Shown here in pieces: positions 40,963-49,577 of a stretch of 64,000 nucleotides of DNA; positions within the stretch are counted from its first letter, which is position 1; each line of letters begins with the position of its first letter. A model generated the notes under the pieces. It was not told the DNA's origin, ran no database searches, and worked only from the letters and a program-made list of their open reading frames with translations. Made by a program: the position numbers and the translations under genes. The stretch comes from Methanoculleus thermophilus (GTDB taxonomy: Archaea > Halobacteriota > Methanomicrobia > Methanomicrobiales > Methanoculleaceae): assembly GCF_001571405.1 (NCBI RefSeq), contig NZ_BCNX01000006.1, positions 1-64,000 of the forward strand, written 5' to 3'.

Positions 40963-41321
40963 GCGACGGTGTAGCGGACGCGGTCTTTTAATTCCTGCTG
41001 TTTGCCCGCGTTCCAGCCCGCAACGTCCTGGAGATATCCGGTGACTCTGCTGATCTGGACGACGTCGTGGCTCCCGCACTCCGGGCAGACGGCATGGCCG
41101 CAGAGCGGGCAGTAATCAATGCTCTCGACGATCGAGTGGTGGCAGTCACAGTGGTCGAGCGGGCACATGATCTCAAGTGCCGTCTCGCCGCAGTGGGGAC
41201 ATGGCGTCTCGTCCACGACGAAGTGGCATGTGTGGCACTTGTATCGCCGCTCCTTCTCCGGGATTTCTGCGAGGCTATGGTATTTTTCAACTAATTTGAG
41301 TTGCTCAGGGCTCCAGTCCAT
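40959..41321 (-). CDS. Free-standing NrdD-C-terminal-like protein with zinc ribbons and glycyl-radical motif
   Basis: A 120-residue protein. Five Cys pairs or clusters (C29/C32, C41/C44, C53 to C60, C71/C74, C79/C82) give two zinc ribbons. The tail, ISRVTGYLQDVAGWNAGKQQ, is like the C-terminus of class III anaerobic ribonucleotide reductases, where the Gly in RVxGY carries the radical (Gly95 here). The catalytic barrel is absent, so this is not an RNR. It is translationally coupled to cbiZ. It could be a radical spare part like GrcA, or a zinc protein that kept the sequence for other reasons. Confidence 0.8.
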   Translation of the reverse strand: MDWSPEQLKLVEKYHSLAEIPEKERRYKCHTCHFVVDETPCPHCGETALEIMCPLDHCDCHHSIVESIDYCPLCGHAVCPECGSHDVVQISRVTGYLQDVAGWNAGKQQELKDRVRYTVA

Positions 41322-41342
41322 GAGATCAGTATCTGCAGGAGA

Positions 41343-41352
41343 ATATATAGCC
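41343..41352 (-). promoter_or_regulatory. TATA box of the glycyl-radical-like/cbiZ operon
   Basis: The minus strand reads ctatatattc, 22-31 bases upstream of ATG 41321, predicting a leaderless mRNA. Confidence 0.5.
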
Positions 41353-41357
41353 CTTTA

Positions 41358-41377
41358 GATGCGGGGCGGCCCGCATC
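41358..41377. terminator. Perfect 8-bp hairpin downstream of pyrF
   Basis: gatgcggg/cccgcatc with a 4-base loop lies 60 bases after the pyrF stop. It has no T-run but is placed to end the dys-pyrF transcript. Confidence 0.4.
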
Positions 41378-41436
41378 CGCCTCAGGCCACTCATAGGGTT
41401 CGTCATCTCCCCAAAGGGATCAGAACGGAGAGCTCA

Positions 41437-42072
41437 TCACCGGCGGATGCGGGAGAGACGCTCGGCTTCGGCCGCCGGGTCCTCTGCCGCGTAGATGCTC
41501 CTCCCCACGATGATCCCGTCGACCAGCCGGGCCACCGCGTCGGGGTCGCCGCCCTGGGCCCCCACGCCAGGGGAGTAGATTGTCTTTTTGCCGATGATCT
41601 CGCGGAGCCGGACGATCCGCTCGGGGCGGGTTGCGGGAGCGATGATCCCGTCGGCCCGGACGGCGACGGCAAGTTCCGCGATCCGCTCGGCCACCCCGCC
41701 GTGGAAGAACTCGGTCGCCCCGGGGTGACTCATCTCCGCGACGATATAGGCGGCCCCGCCGTGGCTGTGCGCCACCTCGACACAGGTCCGTGCCGCATCG
41801 GGCCCCACGAACCCGTGGGCGATCACGGCGTCGAACCCGGCCGAAAAGACCGCTTCGCAGATGAGGCGGTTGGTGTTCGGAATATCCGCGACCTTGAAGT
41901 CGGCGATGAGCGGGAGGCCGAGGTCGGCGAGATCCCGAACGATCGAGAGTCCGGTCGCGAGGACGAGGGGGTAGCCGACCTTGATCGCGTCGATATAGGG
42001 TGCACAGGACTTCGCGATCGCGCACGCCTCGGTTTTGTCGAGGACGTCGAGGGAGAGGATGAGTTCGGTCAT
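41437..42072 (-). CDS. pyrF: Orotidine 5'-phosphate decarboxylase
   Basis: A 211-residue TIM-barrel enzyme that decarboxylates OMP to UMP. The catalytic tetrad is visible as Lys31 (IDAIKVGYP) and Asp58-Lys60-Asp63 (ADFKVADIP), and SPGVGAQGGDP and IIVGRSIY bind phosphate. Length matches archaeal PyrF. It overlaps the deoxyhypusine synthase gene by 4 bases, an unrelated partner. Confidence 0.96.
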   Translation of the reverse strand: MTELILSLDVLDKTEACAIAKSCAPYIDAIKVGYPLVLATGLSIVRDLADLGLPLIADFKVADIPNTNRLICEAVFSAGFDAVIAHGFVGPDAARTCVEVAHSHGGAAYIVAEMSHPGATEFFHGGVAERIAELAVAVRADGIIAPATRPERIVRLREIIGKKTIYSPGVGAQGGDPDAVARLVDGIIVGRSIYAAEDPAAEAERLSRIRR

Positions 42073-43004
42073 CCTTCCAGCCTCTCGAGGGTTGCGGCCA
42101 CGAGGAGCGGCAGGGTGATTGTCGCATCCCCATAAACCGTGACCGCGGTCGCCTCTCTGGTGAGTTTGCCCCAGGACCGTGCTTCATCGAGCGTTGCGCC
42201 CGAGAGGCCGCCGAGGTCCGGCCGGTCGCCGGTGAGCTGGACCGCGTAGTCAAATCCGCTCTCGGTCATCAGTTTGCTCTGCAGGATGTAGTTCTTCGGG
42301 ACCCCGCCGCCGACGAGGATTGCGCCTGCCCGCTTGGCCTCAAAGCACCGGTCAAGCAGTCCCGGCATATCGGCGAACGCACTGACAGTGACCTTGTGCG
42401 TCTGGGAAAAGAGCCAGTACTGCAGCCCGATCATCGAGTCCTGGATCGCCGGGCAGTAGACCGGCACTCCGGCCTTTGCCGCCTCGGCAAGGATCCCGGT
42501 CTTGAGCCGGCTCCCGATCAGTCTAAGGAGGTCGGTGATGGAGATCGTTGAGCCCTCCGGGATGGAAGAGTAGGTCTCCTGCAGAAACTCCTCAAACCTG
42601 ATGAATGCCTCGTTCGGGAGGAATATATCATAGATCCGGTTGACTCCCTCCTCGCAGAGCTCGGTGTCGGAGACGTCGGCGGTCCCGTGGTAGTGGTGGC
42701 AGCCGATCGCCTCGATGACGTCGTGGGTGAGGTTTGCTCCCGTCGAGACCAGGATATCGATATGCCCCCGTCTGATGAGGTCGGCGACGATCCCGCCCAT
42801 CCCCCCGGGCACCATCGCGCCCGAGAGACCGAAGAACTTCAGTGCTTCGTCGTCGCGAAGCATCCGCTCGTAGATGTTGACCGCCTGCCACAGGGATCCC
42901 CCGTTGTAGGCTCCGGCTTTCCCGAGTTCGTTGACAAGTTCCCCGACTGTCATGCCGGGGCGGACCCGCGCCTGTTGTACTGCATCCCCATACTTGAAGG
43001 TCAT
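42069..43004 (-). CDS. dys: Deoxyhypusine synthase
   Basis: A 311-residue NAD-dependent enzyme that transfers the aminobutyl group of spermidine to a lysine of aIF5A. FGLSGAMVPGGMGGIV, VSTGANLTHD and GGGVPKNY (the active-site lysine) are diagnostic. Length matches archaeal enzymes. It is the first gene of a two-gene operon with pyrF. A minus-strand tctattatc at about 43049-43057 may be the TATA box. Confidence 0.95.
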   Translation of the reverse strand: MTFKYGDAVQQARVRPGMTVGELVNELGKAGAYNGGSLWQAVNIYERMLRDDEALKFFGLSGAMVPGGMGGIVADLIRRGHIDILVSTGANLTHDVIEAIGCHHYHGTADVSDTELCEEGVNRIYDIFLPNEAFIRFEEFLQETYSSIPEGSTISITDLLRLIGSRLKTGILAEAAKAGVPVYCPAIQDSMIGLQYWLFSQTHKVTVSAFADMPGLLDRCFEAKRAGAILVGGGVPKNYILQSKLMTESGFDYAVQLTGDRPDLGGLSGATLDEARSWGKLTREATAVTVYGDATITLPLLVAATLERLEG

Positions 43005-43109
43005 GATACTGTTACACCAGTCTTATGAGATTGTTGGCGGTCATGCACGATAATAGATCGTCTTTCGGAGTCCGGTCCTGGTTCGCGGGGGGAGTTAAAA
43101 ATAGATAGT

Positions 43110-43412
43110 TTACGGGAACCCGTGGCACCGGGTTTTCACCGCCAGACAGGGGATGACTGGTTGTTCGACACGGGATGATCCCATTCGTCCTACCGTGTCA
43201 GGGTCCGGTCTTCCCGGGCCCTCTAGAGCGGACTTTCGGGCCGGAAACGAAATGAGCATCCAGGGGGCTACTTTCGTCTTCGTTCCGTGCGTACTTGGCT
43301 ACGAACCCGTACAGCCTGTTTCTGGATCCTGCCTGCCATGGGTGGCACCGTGATCGGCGGACAGGCCAGAGGACGTACATATTCGCCGCAAATAGTCGGC
43401 ACGGGATCACCA
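43110..43412. ncRNA. Candidate structured non-coding RNA in the dys-tiaS gap
   Basis: The 480-base gap has several strong stems: aacccg/cgggtt (43121-43138), gacacgg/ccgtgtc (about 43168-43200), tgccacc-type tgcca/tggca and an enclosing gcctgt/acaggc (about 43305-43365), and ggaa..cgaaa/tttcg..ttcc (about 43240-43288). A TATA-like tataaat at 43436-43442 is nearly symmetric and would start a minus-strand RNA near 43412; ttaaaaata at 43097-43105 could start a plus-strand one near 43125. A 70-codon minus ORF (43198-43410) has many codons rare in this genome. RNase P and SRP consensus motifs were looked for and not found. Confidence 0.35.
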
Positions 43413-43486
43413 GAGATTAGTTAATTCACAAACGTTATAAATCTTTTTTTGTAAAGTTTGTTTAGTTGACTAACCCCCTCTACCGG

Positions 43487-44746
43487 TCACCTGCACTCCT
43501 GGCCGGCCTGAAGATAGGCCTCCTCCCATGCGGGGATTCCACGCACCAGCGGCCGGGCAAGGTGCCGGCGTGCAGTGGGCGGGACCTCATACCACCCCGG
43601 CCGGAGGCTTCGCTCAAGGTGCTCGACCTCGGGCTCCCTGCTCCGGGCCCCACAGATGCGGCACTTGTAACCCTTCCCGGTACCTGCGCTCGTCATTCGT
43701 TTTTCACAGGCCGGACAGACCGGCGGGTGGATCCTGACCGCCTCGGCGAGACAGGCGATCCCGAGTTTCTCAAGGTTGATGCTTCCGCCCTTGTAACTCC
43801 CGGCCACGGCCACTACATCTCCGGGAACGAGCTGCCGCACAACGTTCCGGAACCCCTTGGTCGGCTCGTAGGCCATGCAGCGGACCTCGCCGCTACTATC
43901 GGCAAGGAGGAAGGAGACATGGCCGCCGGGACCGGTCGTCGGATTCCCGGCGACCGTCCCCCGTACCAGGTAGGACCGCCCCTCCCGGAGGGCCCCGATC
44001 ACCTCCGGGATCAGGTGGGCGTCCGTCCCCTGGTTGGTGGCATAGACCTGCTCGCAGGCCGTCTCCTCCGACCGGATGAACGATCGGGCTTCCCTGACCC
44101 ATGCCGGGCTCTCCCCGCGGATCCCGAAGAGGACCGGGTCGGGGGTGTGGGGCACGCCGACCACCACGGCATTCTCCCGGTCCACCGTGTCCCAGGTATG
44201 GGGGTACGTCCGCTCCTCGGCGTAGAAGAGGCTTTGGCGGTCGACCTTTCGGGGCGTCCCCCACGCCTCCCGTCTCCGATACGCGAGGAGTTCGTAGGTG
44301 AGATCGGAAAGATCGCTTGCAATCGCGGCCGTTGCACCGATGAGTCCGCGCCGGTTCTTGTAGCCTCGGTAACGGGCTCCGACCGACTCGAGGACCTCGA
44401 TCGCCTCCTCAACGGTGCAGTAGTCCCGGAGCGCCGCGTAGTAGAAGTCCGGCGGCGGCCGGACGCGAGAGACCACCACCCCGGGATTGGTCCTTGGGTC
44501 GTCGAACTCCGCAAGCGCTTCAACGCAAGCGCAGGTGAGGGCGAAGGCCTCCTCCGGGTCACCATCGACCTCGATGGCGATCGCCGCGTTCCCGCGGGTC
44601 TTGTGGATGACGTTCGGATTTAACCGGATCAGCCGGGTGTTGCGGACGCGCATCCCTCTCTCTTTGAGCCGCCGCACGAGAACCGCCCCGATGTAGGTGG
44701 TGCACATTCCGGCGGGAGAATCCGTATCGTCGATCCCGATCCACAT
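43487..44746 (-). CDS. tiaS: tRNA(Ile2) 2-agmatinylcytidine synthetase
   Basis: A 419-residue enzyme that attaches agmatine to C34 of tRNA(Ile2), letting it read AUA codons. MWIGIDDTDSPAGMCTTYIG is the TiaS kinase-like N-terminus. It is followed by the central catalytic domain (NRRGLIGATAAIASDL), an OB-fold (YLVRGTVAGNP) and a zinc ribbon (CPACEKRM...CRICGA). It is divergent from the HTH regulator, with 48 bases between starts. Confidence 0.95.
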   Translation of the reverse strand: MWIGIDDTDSPAGMCTTYIGAVLVRRLKERGMRVRNTRLIRLNPNVIHKTRGNAAIAIEVDGDPEEAFALTCACVEALAEFDDPRTNPGVVVSRVRPPPDFYYAALRDYCTVEEAIEVLESVGARYRGYKNRRGLIGATAAIASDLSDLTYELLAYRRREAWGTPRKVDRQSLFYAEERTYPHTWDTVDRENAVVVGVPHTPDPVLFGIRGESPAWVREARSFIRSEETACEQVYATNQGTDAHLIPEVIGALREGRSYLVRGTVAGNPTTGPGGHVSFLLADSSGEVRCMAYEPTKGFRNVVRQLVPGDVVAVAGSYKGGSINLEKLGIACLAEAVRIHPPVCPACEKRMTSAGTGKGYKCRICGARSREPEVEHLERSLRPGWYEVPPTARRHLARPLVRGIPAWEEAYLQAGQECR

Positions 44747-44794
44747 AACCCTACAATTTATATCATTCTCCGGCTATATCGATTCTTAAGGGTT

Positions 44795-45712
44795 ATGTCG
44801 CAGGATCGCCTCCCTCAGATGGTCATCAGCATCATGCTCCTTGCGGGCTTCGACGTCTCGGAGCGATGCAACATTCGTCCACGGAGCTTTGACCTTATCG
44901 CGAAGAAAGGCGACACCCTCGTCATCATCAAAGTGGCCCCTCACATCGACAGCGTCACCGCCGATATCGCCTGGGATCTGGACGTGATCGCCACGCACCT
45001 CGGGGCGACCCCGCTCATCGTCGGGGAGCGGGCGCGTGATTCCGAACTTGAGCGGGGCGTCATCTACATCCGTTACGGCCTCTATGCCATCAGCCCCGCG
45101 ACGCTCTACGACTACTTCACGGAAGGTATCGCCCCGATGGTCTATGCCTCCCCCGGCGGCCTCTACGTGAAGATCAATGGCGACCTCCTGCGCGAGGTGC
45201 GGGAGCGCTCCCAGATGTCGCTTGGAGACCTCGCCTCCCACCTCGGCGTCTCCCGTCGGACCATCAGCAAGTATGAGAGCGGTATGGGGACGACGCTCGA
45301 TGTCGCAATACGGCTTGAGGAACTCTTCAGCGCCCCGCTCGTCGAGGCGATCGATCTTGTCGGTTACCGGTCCGCGGAACCCGAGAAACGACAGGAATCC
45401 CCGACCGGCGCCGTTCTTTCCGACCTTGAACGCATGGGCATGGAGATCCACGCGATGCGGCAGGCTCCTTTCCAGGCGCTGGCGATATTTGAACGGCACA
45501 AGATCCTGACGGCATACGGCACCTCGCAGAAAGTCGTCAAGCGCGCTTCTCTTATCGGGAATATCTCCCAGATCACGGAGACATTTGCGATGTGCGTCGT
45601 CACTGATTACAAAAAGCAGAAAAAAATCGGCAGAACTCTCCTTATCGGGGAAGAGCATCTCCGCACCCTCGAAGACGGCTCAGAACTCATAGATATGATT
45701 GGTATGCAATAA
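44795..45712 (+). CDS. Archaeal HTH-type transcriptional regulator (COG1395-like)
   Basis: A 305-residue protein. Residues 1-120 form a domain of unknown function resembling a nuclease-like fold (GFDVSERCNIRPRSFDLIAKK, LVIIKVAPHID). Residues about 125-185 are a Cro/C1 HTH (SLGDLASHLGVSRRTISKYESG), and the C-terminal domain (GTSQKVVKRASLIGNISQIT) completes a family conserved across Euryarchaeota and annotated as putative HTH regulators. The thermosome promoter begins right at its stop codon. Targets are unknown. Confidence 0.85.
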   Translation: MSQDRLPQMVISIMLLAGFDVSERCNIRPRSFDLIAKKGDTLVIIKVAPHIDSVTADIAWDLDVIATHLGATPLIVGERARDSELERGVIYIRYGLYAISPATLYDYFTEGIAPMVYASPGGLYVKINGDLLREVRERSQMSLGDLASHLGVSRRTISKYESGMGTTLDVAIRLEELFSAPLVEAIDLVGYRSAEPEKRQESPTGAVLSDLERMGMEIHAMRQAPFQALAIFERHKILTAYGTSQKVVKRASLIGNISQITETFAMCVVTDYKKQKKIGRTLLIGEEHLRTLEDGSELIDMIGMQ

Positions 45713-45726
45713 AATATATATAGAAC
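45713..45726 (+). promoter_or_regulatory. Strong TATA box of the thermosome gene
   Basis: aaatatatatagaa directly follows the upstream stop codon and lies about 45 bases before ATG 45767. GGTGAT at 45757-45762 is a suitable Shine-Dalgarno site. A strong promoter fits an abundant chaperonin. Confidence 0.6.
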
Positions 45727-45766
45727 TACAAACCTACCTTTCTATCGCTTAACAACGGTGATACCT

Positions 45767-47416
45767 ATGTCAAGTCTTGGAGGACAACCAATCCTTATTC
45801 TGAAAGAGGGTAGCCAGCGTACCCGCGGCCGTGACGCACAGTCCGGCAACATCGCTGCCGCAAAGGCTGTTGCAAGCGCTGTACGGACGACTCTCGGTCC
45901 CAAGGGTATGGACAAGATGCTCGTCGACACCATCGGTGATGTCGTCATCACAAACGACGGTGTGACCATCTTAAAGGAGATGGATATCGAGCACCCCGCC
46001 GCGAAGATGATGGTCGAGATCGCCAAGACCCAGGACGACGAGGTCGGCGATGGGACCACGTCTGCCGTGGTGATCGCTGGTGAGCTCCTGAAGCGGGCCG
46101 AGGACCTCCTTGACCAGGACGTGCACCCCACGGTCATCGCTCACGGTTACCGGATCGCAGCCGACAAGGCGCAGGATATCCTTAACGAGATCGCCATCGA
46201 CATCAAGCCCGACGATATTGAGATGCTCAAGAAGCTCGCCGAGACCGCCATGACCGGCAAGGGCGCCGAGGCTGCAAAGGAGAAGCTCACCGAGCTCGTC
46301 GTCAAGGCGGTCACGATGGTCGCCGACGCCGACGGCACTGTTGACACCGAGTATGTGAAGGTCGAGAAGAGGGTCGGCGGGTCCATCGAGGACTCCGAGA
46401 TCGTCGAGGGCATGATCATCGACAAGGAGCGTGTCCACCCCGCGATGCCCCGCATCGTCAAGGACGCAAAGATCCTGCTCCTGAACGCCGCCGTCGAGTT
46501 CAAGAAGACCGAGGTCGACGCCGAGATCAGCATCACGAGCCCCGACCAGCTCCAGATGTTCCTCGACGAAGAGGAGCGCATGATCCGGGGTATCGTCGAC
46601 AAGATCGTTGCCTCCGGTGCAAACGTCCTCTTCTGCCAGAAGGGCATCGACGACATCGCCCAGCACTACCTCGCCAAGGCTGGCATCCTCGCCGTCCGGC
46701 GCGTCAAGAAGAGCGACATGGAGAAGCTCGCCCGTGCCACCGGTGCGGCAATCGTCAGCTCCATCGACGCCATCGCCCCCGAGGAACTCGGTAAGGCCGG
46801 CACCGTCGAGGAGAAGAAGGTATCCGGCGAAGAGATGATCTTCGTCACCGAGTGCGAGAACCCGAAGGCCGTCTCGATCATCATCCGCGGCGGCACCGAG
46901 CACGTCGTCGACGAGCTTGACCGTGCCATTGAGGATGCCCTCCGGGTCGTCAGTGTTGCCGTTGAAGACAAGAAGTTCGTCGCCGGCGGCGGTGCACCCG
47001 AGATCGAGCTCTCGCTGCGGCTCCGCGAGTACGCCGCGACCGTCGGCGGCCGTGCCCAGCTCGCCATCGAGGCATTTGCAAACGCGCTCGAGATCATCCC
47101 GAGGACGCTTGCCGAGAACGCGGGTCTCGACCCGATCGACATGCTTGTCGCACTCCGCGCATCCCACGAGAAGGGCGGCGCGAACGCGAAGTACATGGGA
47201 CTTGACGTCTTCAACGCCGCCTCTGGCGACATGCTCAAGGCCGGCGTCGTCGAACCCCTGCGGGTGAAGACTCAGGCAGTCTCGAGCGCTGCCGAGGCCG
47301 CCATTATGATCCTCCGGATCGACGACGTCATCGCCGCATCCAAGTCCTCTGCACCCGCTCCGGGAGCGGAGGATATGGGTGACATGGGTGGCATGGGCGG
47401 CATGCCCCCGATGTAA
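45767..47416 (+). CDS. Thermosome subunit (group II chaperonin)
   Basis: A 549-residue ATP-dependent chaperonin subunit forming double rings in the cytosol. [35 protein letters not shown] and [19 protein letters not shown] bind ATP, and [20 protein letters not shown] is a family signature. The tail is Gly/Met-rich (GGMGGMPPM), as in GroEL and thermosomes. The start at 45767 is preferred over a GTG nine bases upstream because of the Shine-Dalgarno site. Codon use is strongly biased (GTC, ATC, AAG), as expected for high expression. Confidence 0.97.
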   Translation: MSSLGGQPILILKEGSQRTRGRDAQSGNIAAAKAVASAVRTTLGPKGMDKMLVDTIGDVVITNDGVTILKEMDIEHPAAKMMVEIAKTQDDEVGDGTTSAVVIAGELLKRAEDLLDQDVHPTVIAHGYRIAADKAQDILNEIAIDIKPDDIEMLKKLAETAMTGKGAEAAKEKLTELVVKAVTMVADADGTVDTEYVKVEKRVGGSIEDSEIVEGMIIDKERVHPAMPRIVKDAKILLLNAAVEFKKTEVDAEISITSPDQLQMFLDEEERMIRGIVDKIVASGANVLFCQKGIDDIAQHYLAKAGILAVRRVKKSDMEKLARATGAAIVSSIDAIAPEELGKAGTVEEKKVSGEEMIFVTECENPKAVSIIIRGGTEHVVDELDRAIEDALRVVSVAVEDKKFVAGGGAPEIELSLRLREYAATVGGRAQLAIEAFANALEIIPRTLAENAGLDPIDMLVALRASHEKGGANAKYMGLDVFNAASGDMLKAGVVEPLRVKTQAVSSAAEAAIMILRIDDVIAASKSSAPAPGAEDMGDMGGMGGMPPM

Positions 47417-47444
47417 CCTACCCTACCATCCCGCACGATATCGC

Positions 47445-47482
47445 CCCGGCCGGGATCCGGCCCCGGGGTCCTCTCTTTTTTG
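47445..47482 (+). terminator. Terminator of the thermosome gene
   Basis: ggccgg/ccggcc with a 3-base loop (47448-47462), inside a larger cccc/gggg stem, is followed by ctctctttttt (47471-47481). This is a clear hairpin plus T-run 30 bases after the stop. Confidence 0.65.
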
Positions 47483-47684
47483 CCCGGTTTGTTCATTCTT
47501 TCTCGACGCCATTCCGCCTGATATCCTAGTATCTCACCTAAGAGAGATTCTATGGCGAAATAAGTCCATAAAAAATGCCCATTTGTAGAAAAAATCGGTT
47601 ATGCTAAATACCTGAAGGTGTACTTCTCTGTTCTGACAATTCTGGTTCAGGCGATCGGACAATGAGGAGCGGAGGGAGGATCTG

Positions 47685-49577
47685 ATGGCGAGAGAGGGGG
47701 TGAAGTGGCCAGCACTCCCGCTCAGCGTCTATCTGCTGCTCGCCATCCTTCTCGTGACGGCTCCCGTCGTCTGCCTGATCTCGGTCGTCGATTATGTGGG
47801 GACCGCCCGGGAACTTGAAGAGAACGCGGACGAGTTCCAGGATCAGGCCGAGACCGGTATCGTCCTCTCGATGGCCCTGGTGGATACGGGGTTAAAACTC
47901 TTCGATAACACCCTTGACCGCCGGCTGGAGGAAGGGTTCGGCCCGGTCCTTGCGGAGTACGAGCGGGCCAAAAGAGATCCCGGGGCGATGGATCTCTCCC
48001 GGGTCAGGGAGGAACTCGGCGGGGAGATGGATATCTACATCATCAACGCATCAGGCGTCATCGAGGAGACCACCTACCCGCCTGATCTCGGTCTGGATTT
48101 CCGGGGGATCCCGTACTTCTACGACCGGTTAACGGAGATCCGGCTCGGCGACGCCTTCGTGGCGGACCGGGTCGTCGCGGAGATCTCCACCGGAAAACTC
48201 CGCAAGTACGCCTACATGCCCTCCCCCGACCACCGCTACGTCTTCGAGCTCGGGCTTGCGGAGCCCGGGTTCCGGGAGGACCGCACGGCGCTACGGTACG
48301 GGGATGCGGTCCGGGAATTGGTGAACCTGGACCCGGCGATCCGGGAGATCCGGATCTTCGACTGCCTGGGCACCCTGATCTCCGGCGAGGCGCGTCCCGA
48401 CGACGACCGCCGGCTGGAGATGGTCCGGCAGGCCTACCGGGAGAAGACGACGCTTGAGGTGGAGAACGCTACCGCAGGCAAACTCGTCCGGTACATCTTC
48501 GTCGATATGGGGGACGGCAGTTACCCCTCGGATATGAGCCTGGTCATCGAGTTGACCTATAGCACGAAGGTCGCGGAAGCGAAACTTGCCGGGATGCTCG
48601 GCCAGCACATGAACGTCCTCCTTATCGCGATCCTCTGCATCGGCTCCCTCTCGTTTCTCGCCGCGCGCTCCCTGACGCGGCCGATACGCACCCTCGTCGA
48701 GGACGTCGATGCCGTCGCCCGCGGCGACCTGGACCGCCCGATCCGTGTCGGCGGGGATGAGGAGTTCGTCCAGCTCGGCGAGAGCATATCGTCGATGGTC
48801 GGGTCCCTCAAAGAGACGATGCAGAGGCTCCGGGAATCGGAGAAGGAGATCATCCGGCACAGCCATACCCTTGAAGAGCAGGTCCGGGAACGGACGGCCG
48901 CCCTTGAGGAGTCGAACCGGATGACAACCCTCTTTCTCGACATCATGGGGCATGATATCAGCAACGCAAACAATGCGGCAAACCTCTACGCGGAACTGCT
49001 TCTTGCCGACCTTGACGGGGAGCCTGAGGCCGAGTACCTTCGGAAGGCGAAGATCGGGCTTGCAAAGAGCATTGAGATCGTCCGGAACGTCAACACCATC
49101 CAGCATATCCAGGGATGCGTCCAGCCGCTTCTCGCGATCGACCTTGACGGGGCCATCCGGCGCGAGATCGAGCACTCCCCCGATTCCCGGATCACCTACG
49201 CCGGCACCACGGCCACGGTCCTCGCCGACAACCTTCTCCCGGAGGTCTTTGCGAACCTCATCGGGAACGCGAAGAAGTTCGGCGGACCGGCGGTCGAGAT
49301 CACCGTCCGGGTCGAGGATCGCGGGGATGAGGTGGAGGTCTCGATCGAGGATACCGGCCCCGGTATCCCCGATGCGGTAAAGCCGCACCTCTTCGAGCGG
49401 CTGACCCGGGGCCCTCACCGGGCGGCGGGGACGGGGCTCGGGCTCTACATCTGCCGGGTGCTCGTCGAACGCTACGGCGGGAGGATCCGGGCGGACGACC
49501 GCATACCGGGCTCTCCGGAATGCGGCGCGGCCATCCGGTTCACGCTCCGAAAGGCTGGATCCGGAGGCAGCCCATGA
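47685..49577 (+). CDS. Membrane sensor histidine kinase 1 of a tandem trio
   Basis: A 630-residue kinase: membrane helix about 13-38, an external sensor domain (40-305, Cache-like), a second helix about 308-328, HAMP (329-380), a coiled coil, then the kinase. The phospho-accepting His is His423 in IMGHDISNANN; N-box NLIGNAKKFGG, G1 box DTGPGIP (near 556) and G2 GTGLGLYI (near 583) are intact. A strong GGAGGATCT precedes the ATG. No response regulator is encoded nearby. Part of the sensor domain (48011-48182) is identical in DNA to that of the next gene, whose start overlaps this stop by 4 bases. Confidence 0.9.
   Translation: MAREGVKWPALPLSVYLLLAILLVTAPVVCLISVVDYVGTARELEENADEFQDQAETGIVLSMALVDTGLKLFDNTLDRRLEEGFGPVLAEYERAKRDPGAMDLSRVREELGGEMDIYIINASGVIEETTYPPDLGLDFRGIPYFYDRLTEIRLGDAFVADRVVAEISTGKLRKYAYMPSPDHRYVFELGLAEPGFREDRTALRYGDAVRELVNLDPAIREIRIFDCLGTLISGEARPDDDRRLEMVRQAYREKTTLEVENATAGKLVRYIFVDMGDGSYPSDMSLVIELTYSTKVAEAKLAGMLGQHMNVLLIAILCIGSLSFLAARSLTRPIRTLVEDVDAVARGDLDRPIRVGGDEEFVQLGESISSMVGSLKETMQRLRESEKEIIRHSHTLEEQVRERTAALEESNRMTTLFLDIMGHDISNANNAANLYAELLLADLDGEPEAEYLRKAKIGLAKSIEIVRNVNTIQHIQGCVQPLLAIDLDGAIRREIEHSPDSRITYAGTTATVLADNLLPEVFANLIGNAKKFGGPAVEITVRVEDRGDEVEVSIEDTGPGIPDAVKPHLFERLTRGPHRAAGTGLGLYICRVLVERYGGRIRADDRIPGSPECGAAIRFTLRKAGSGGSP

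Noticed and set aside
43198-43410. A 70-residue protein in the dys-tiaS gap
   Set aside because: It uses many codons that are rare in neighbouring genes (AGA, CTA, TCA, CGA) and no family is recognisable, so an RNA is at least as likely.
45971-47167. Long open frame antisense to the thermosome gene
   Set aside because: It is Asp/Gly/Leu-rich shadow coding caused by the GC-rich codons of the highly expressed plus-strand gene.
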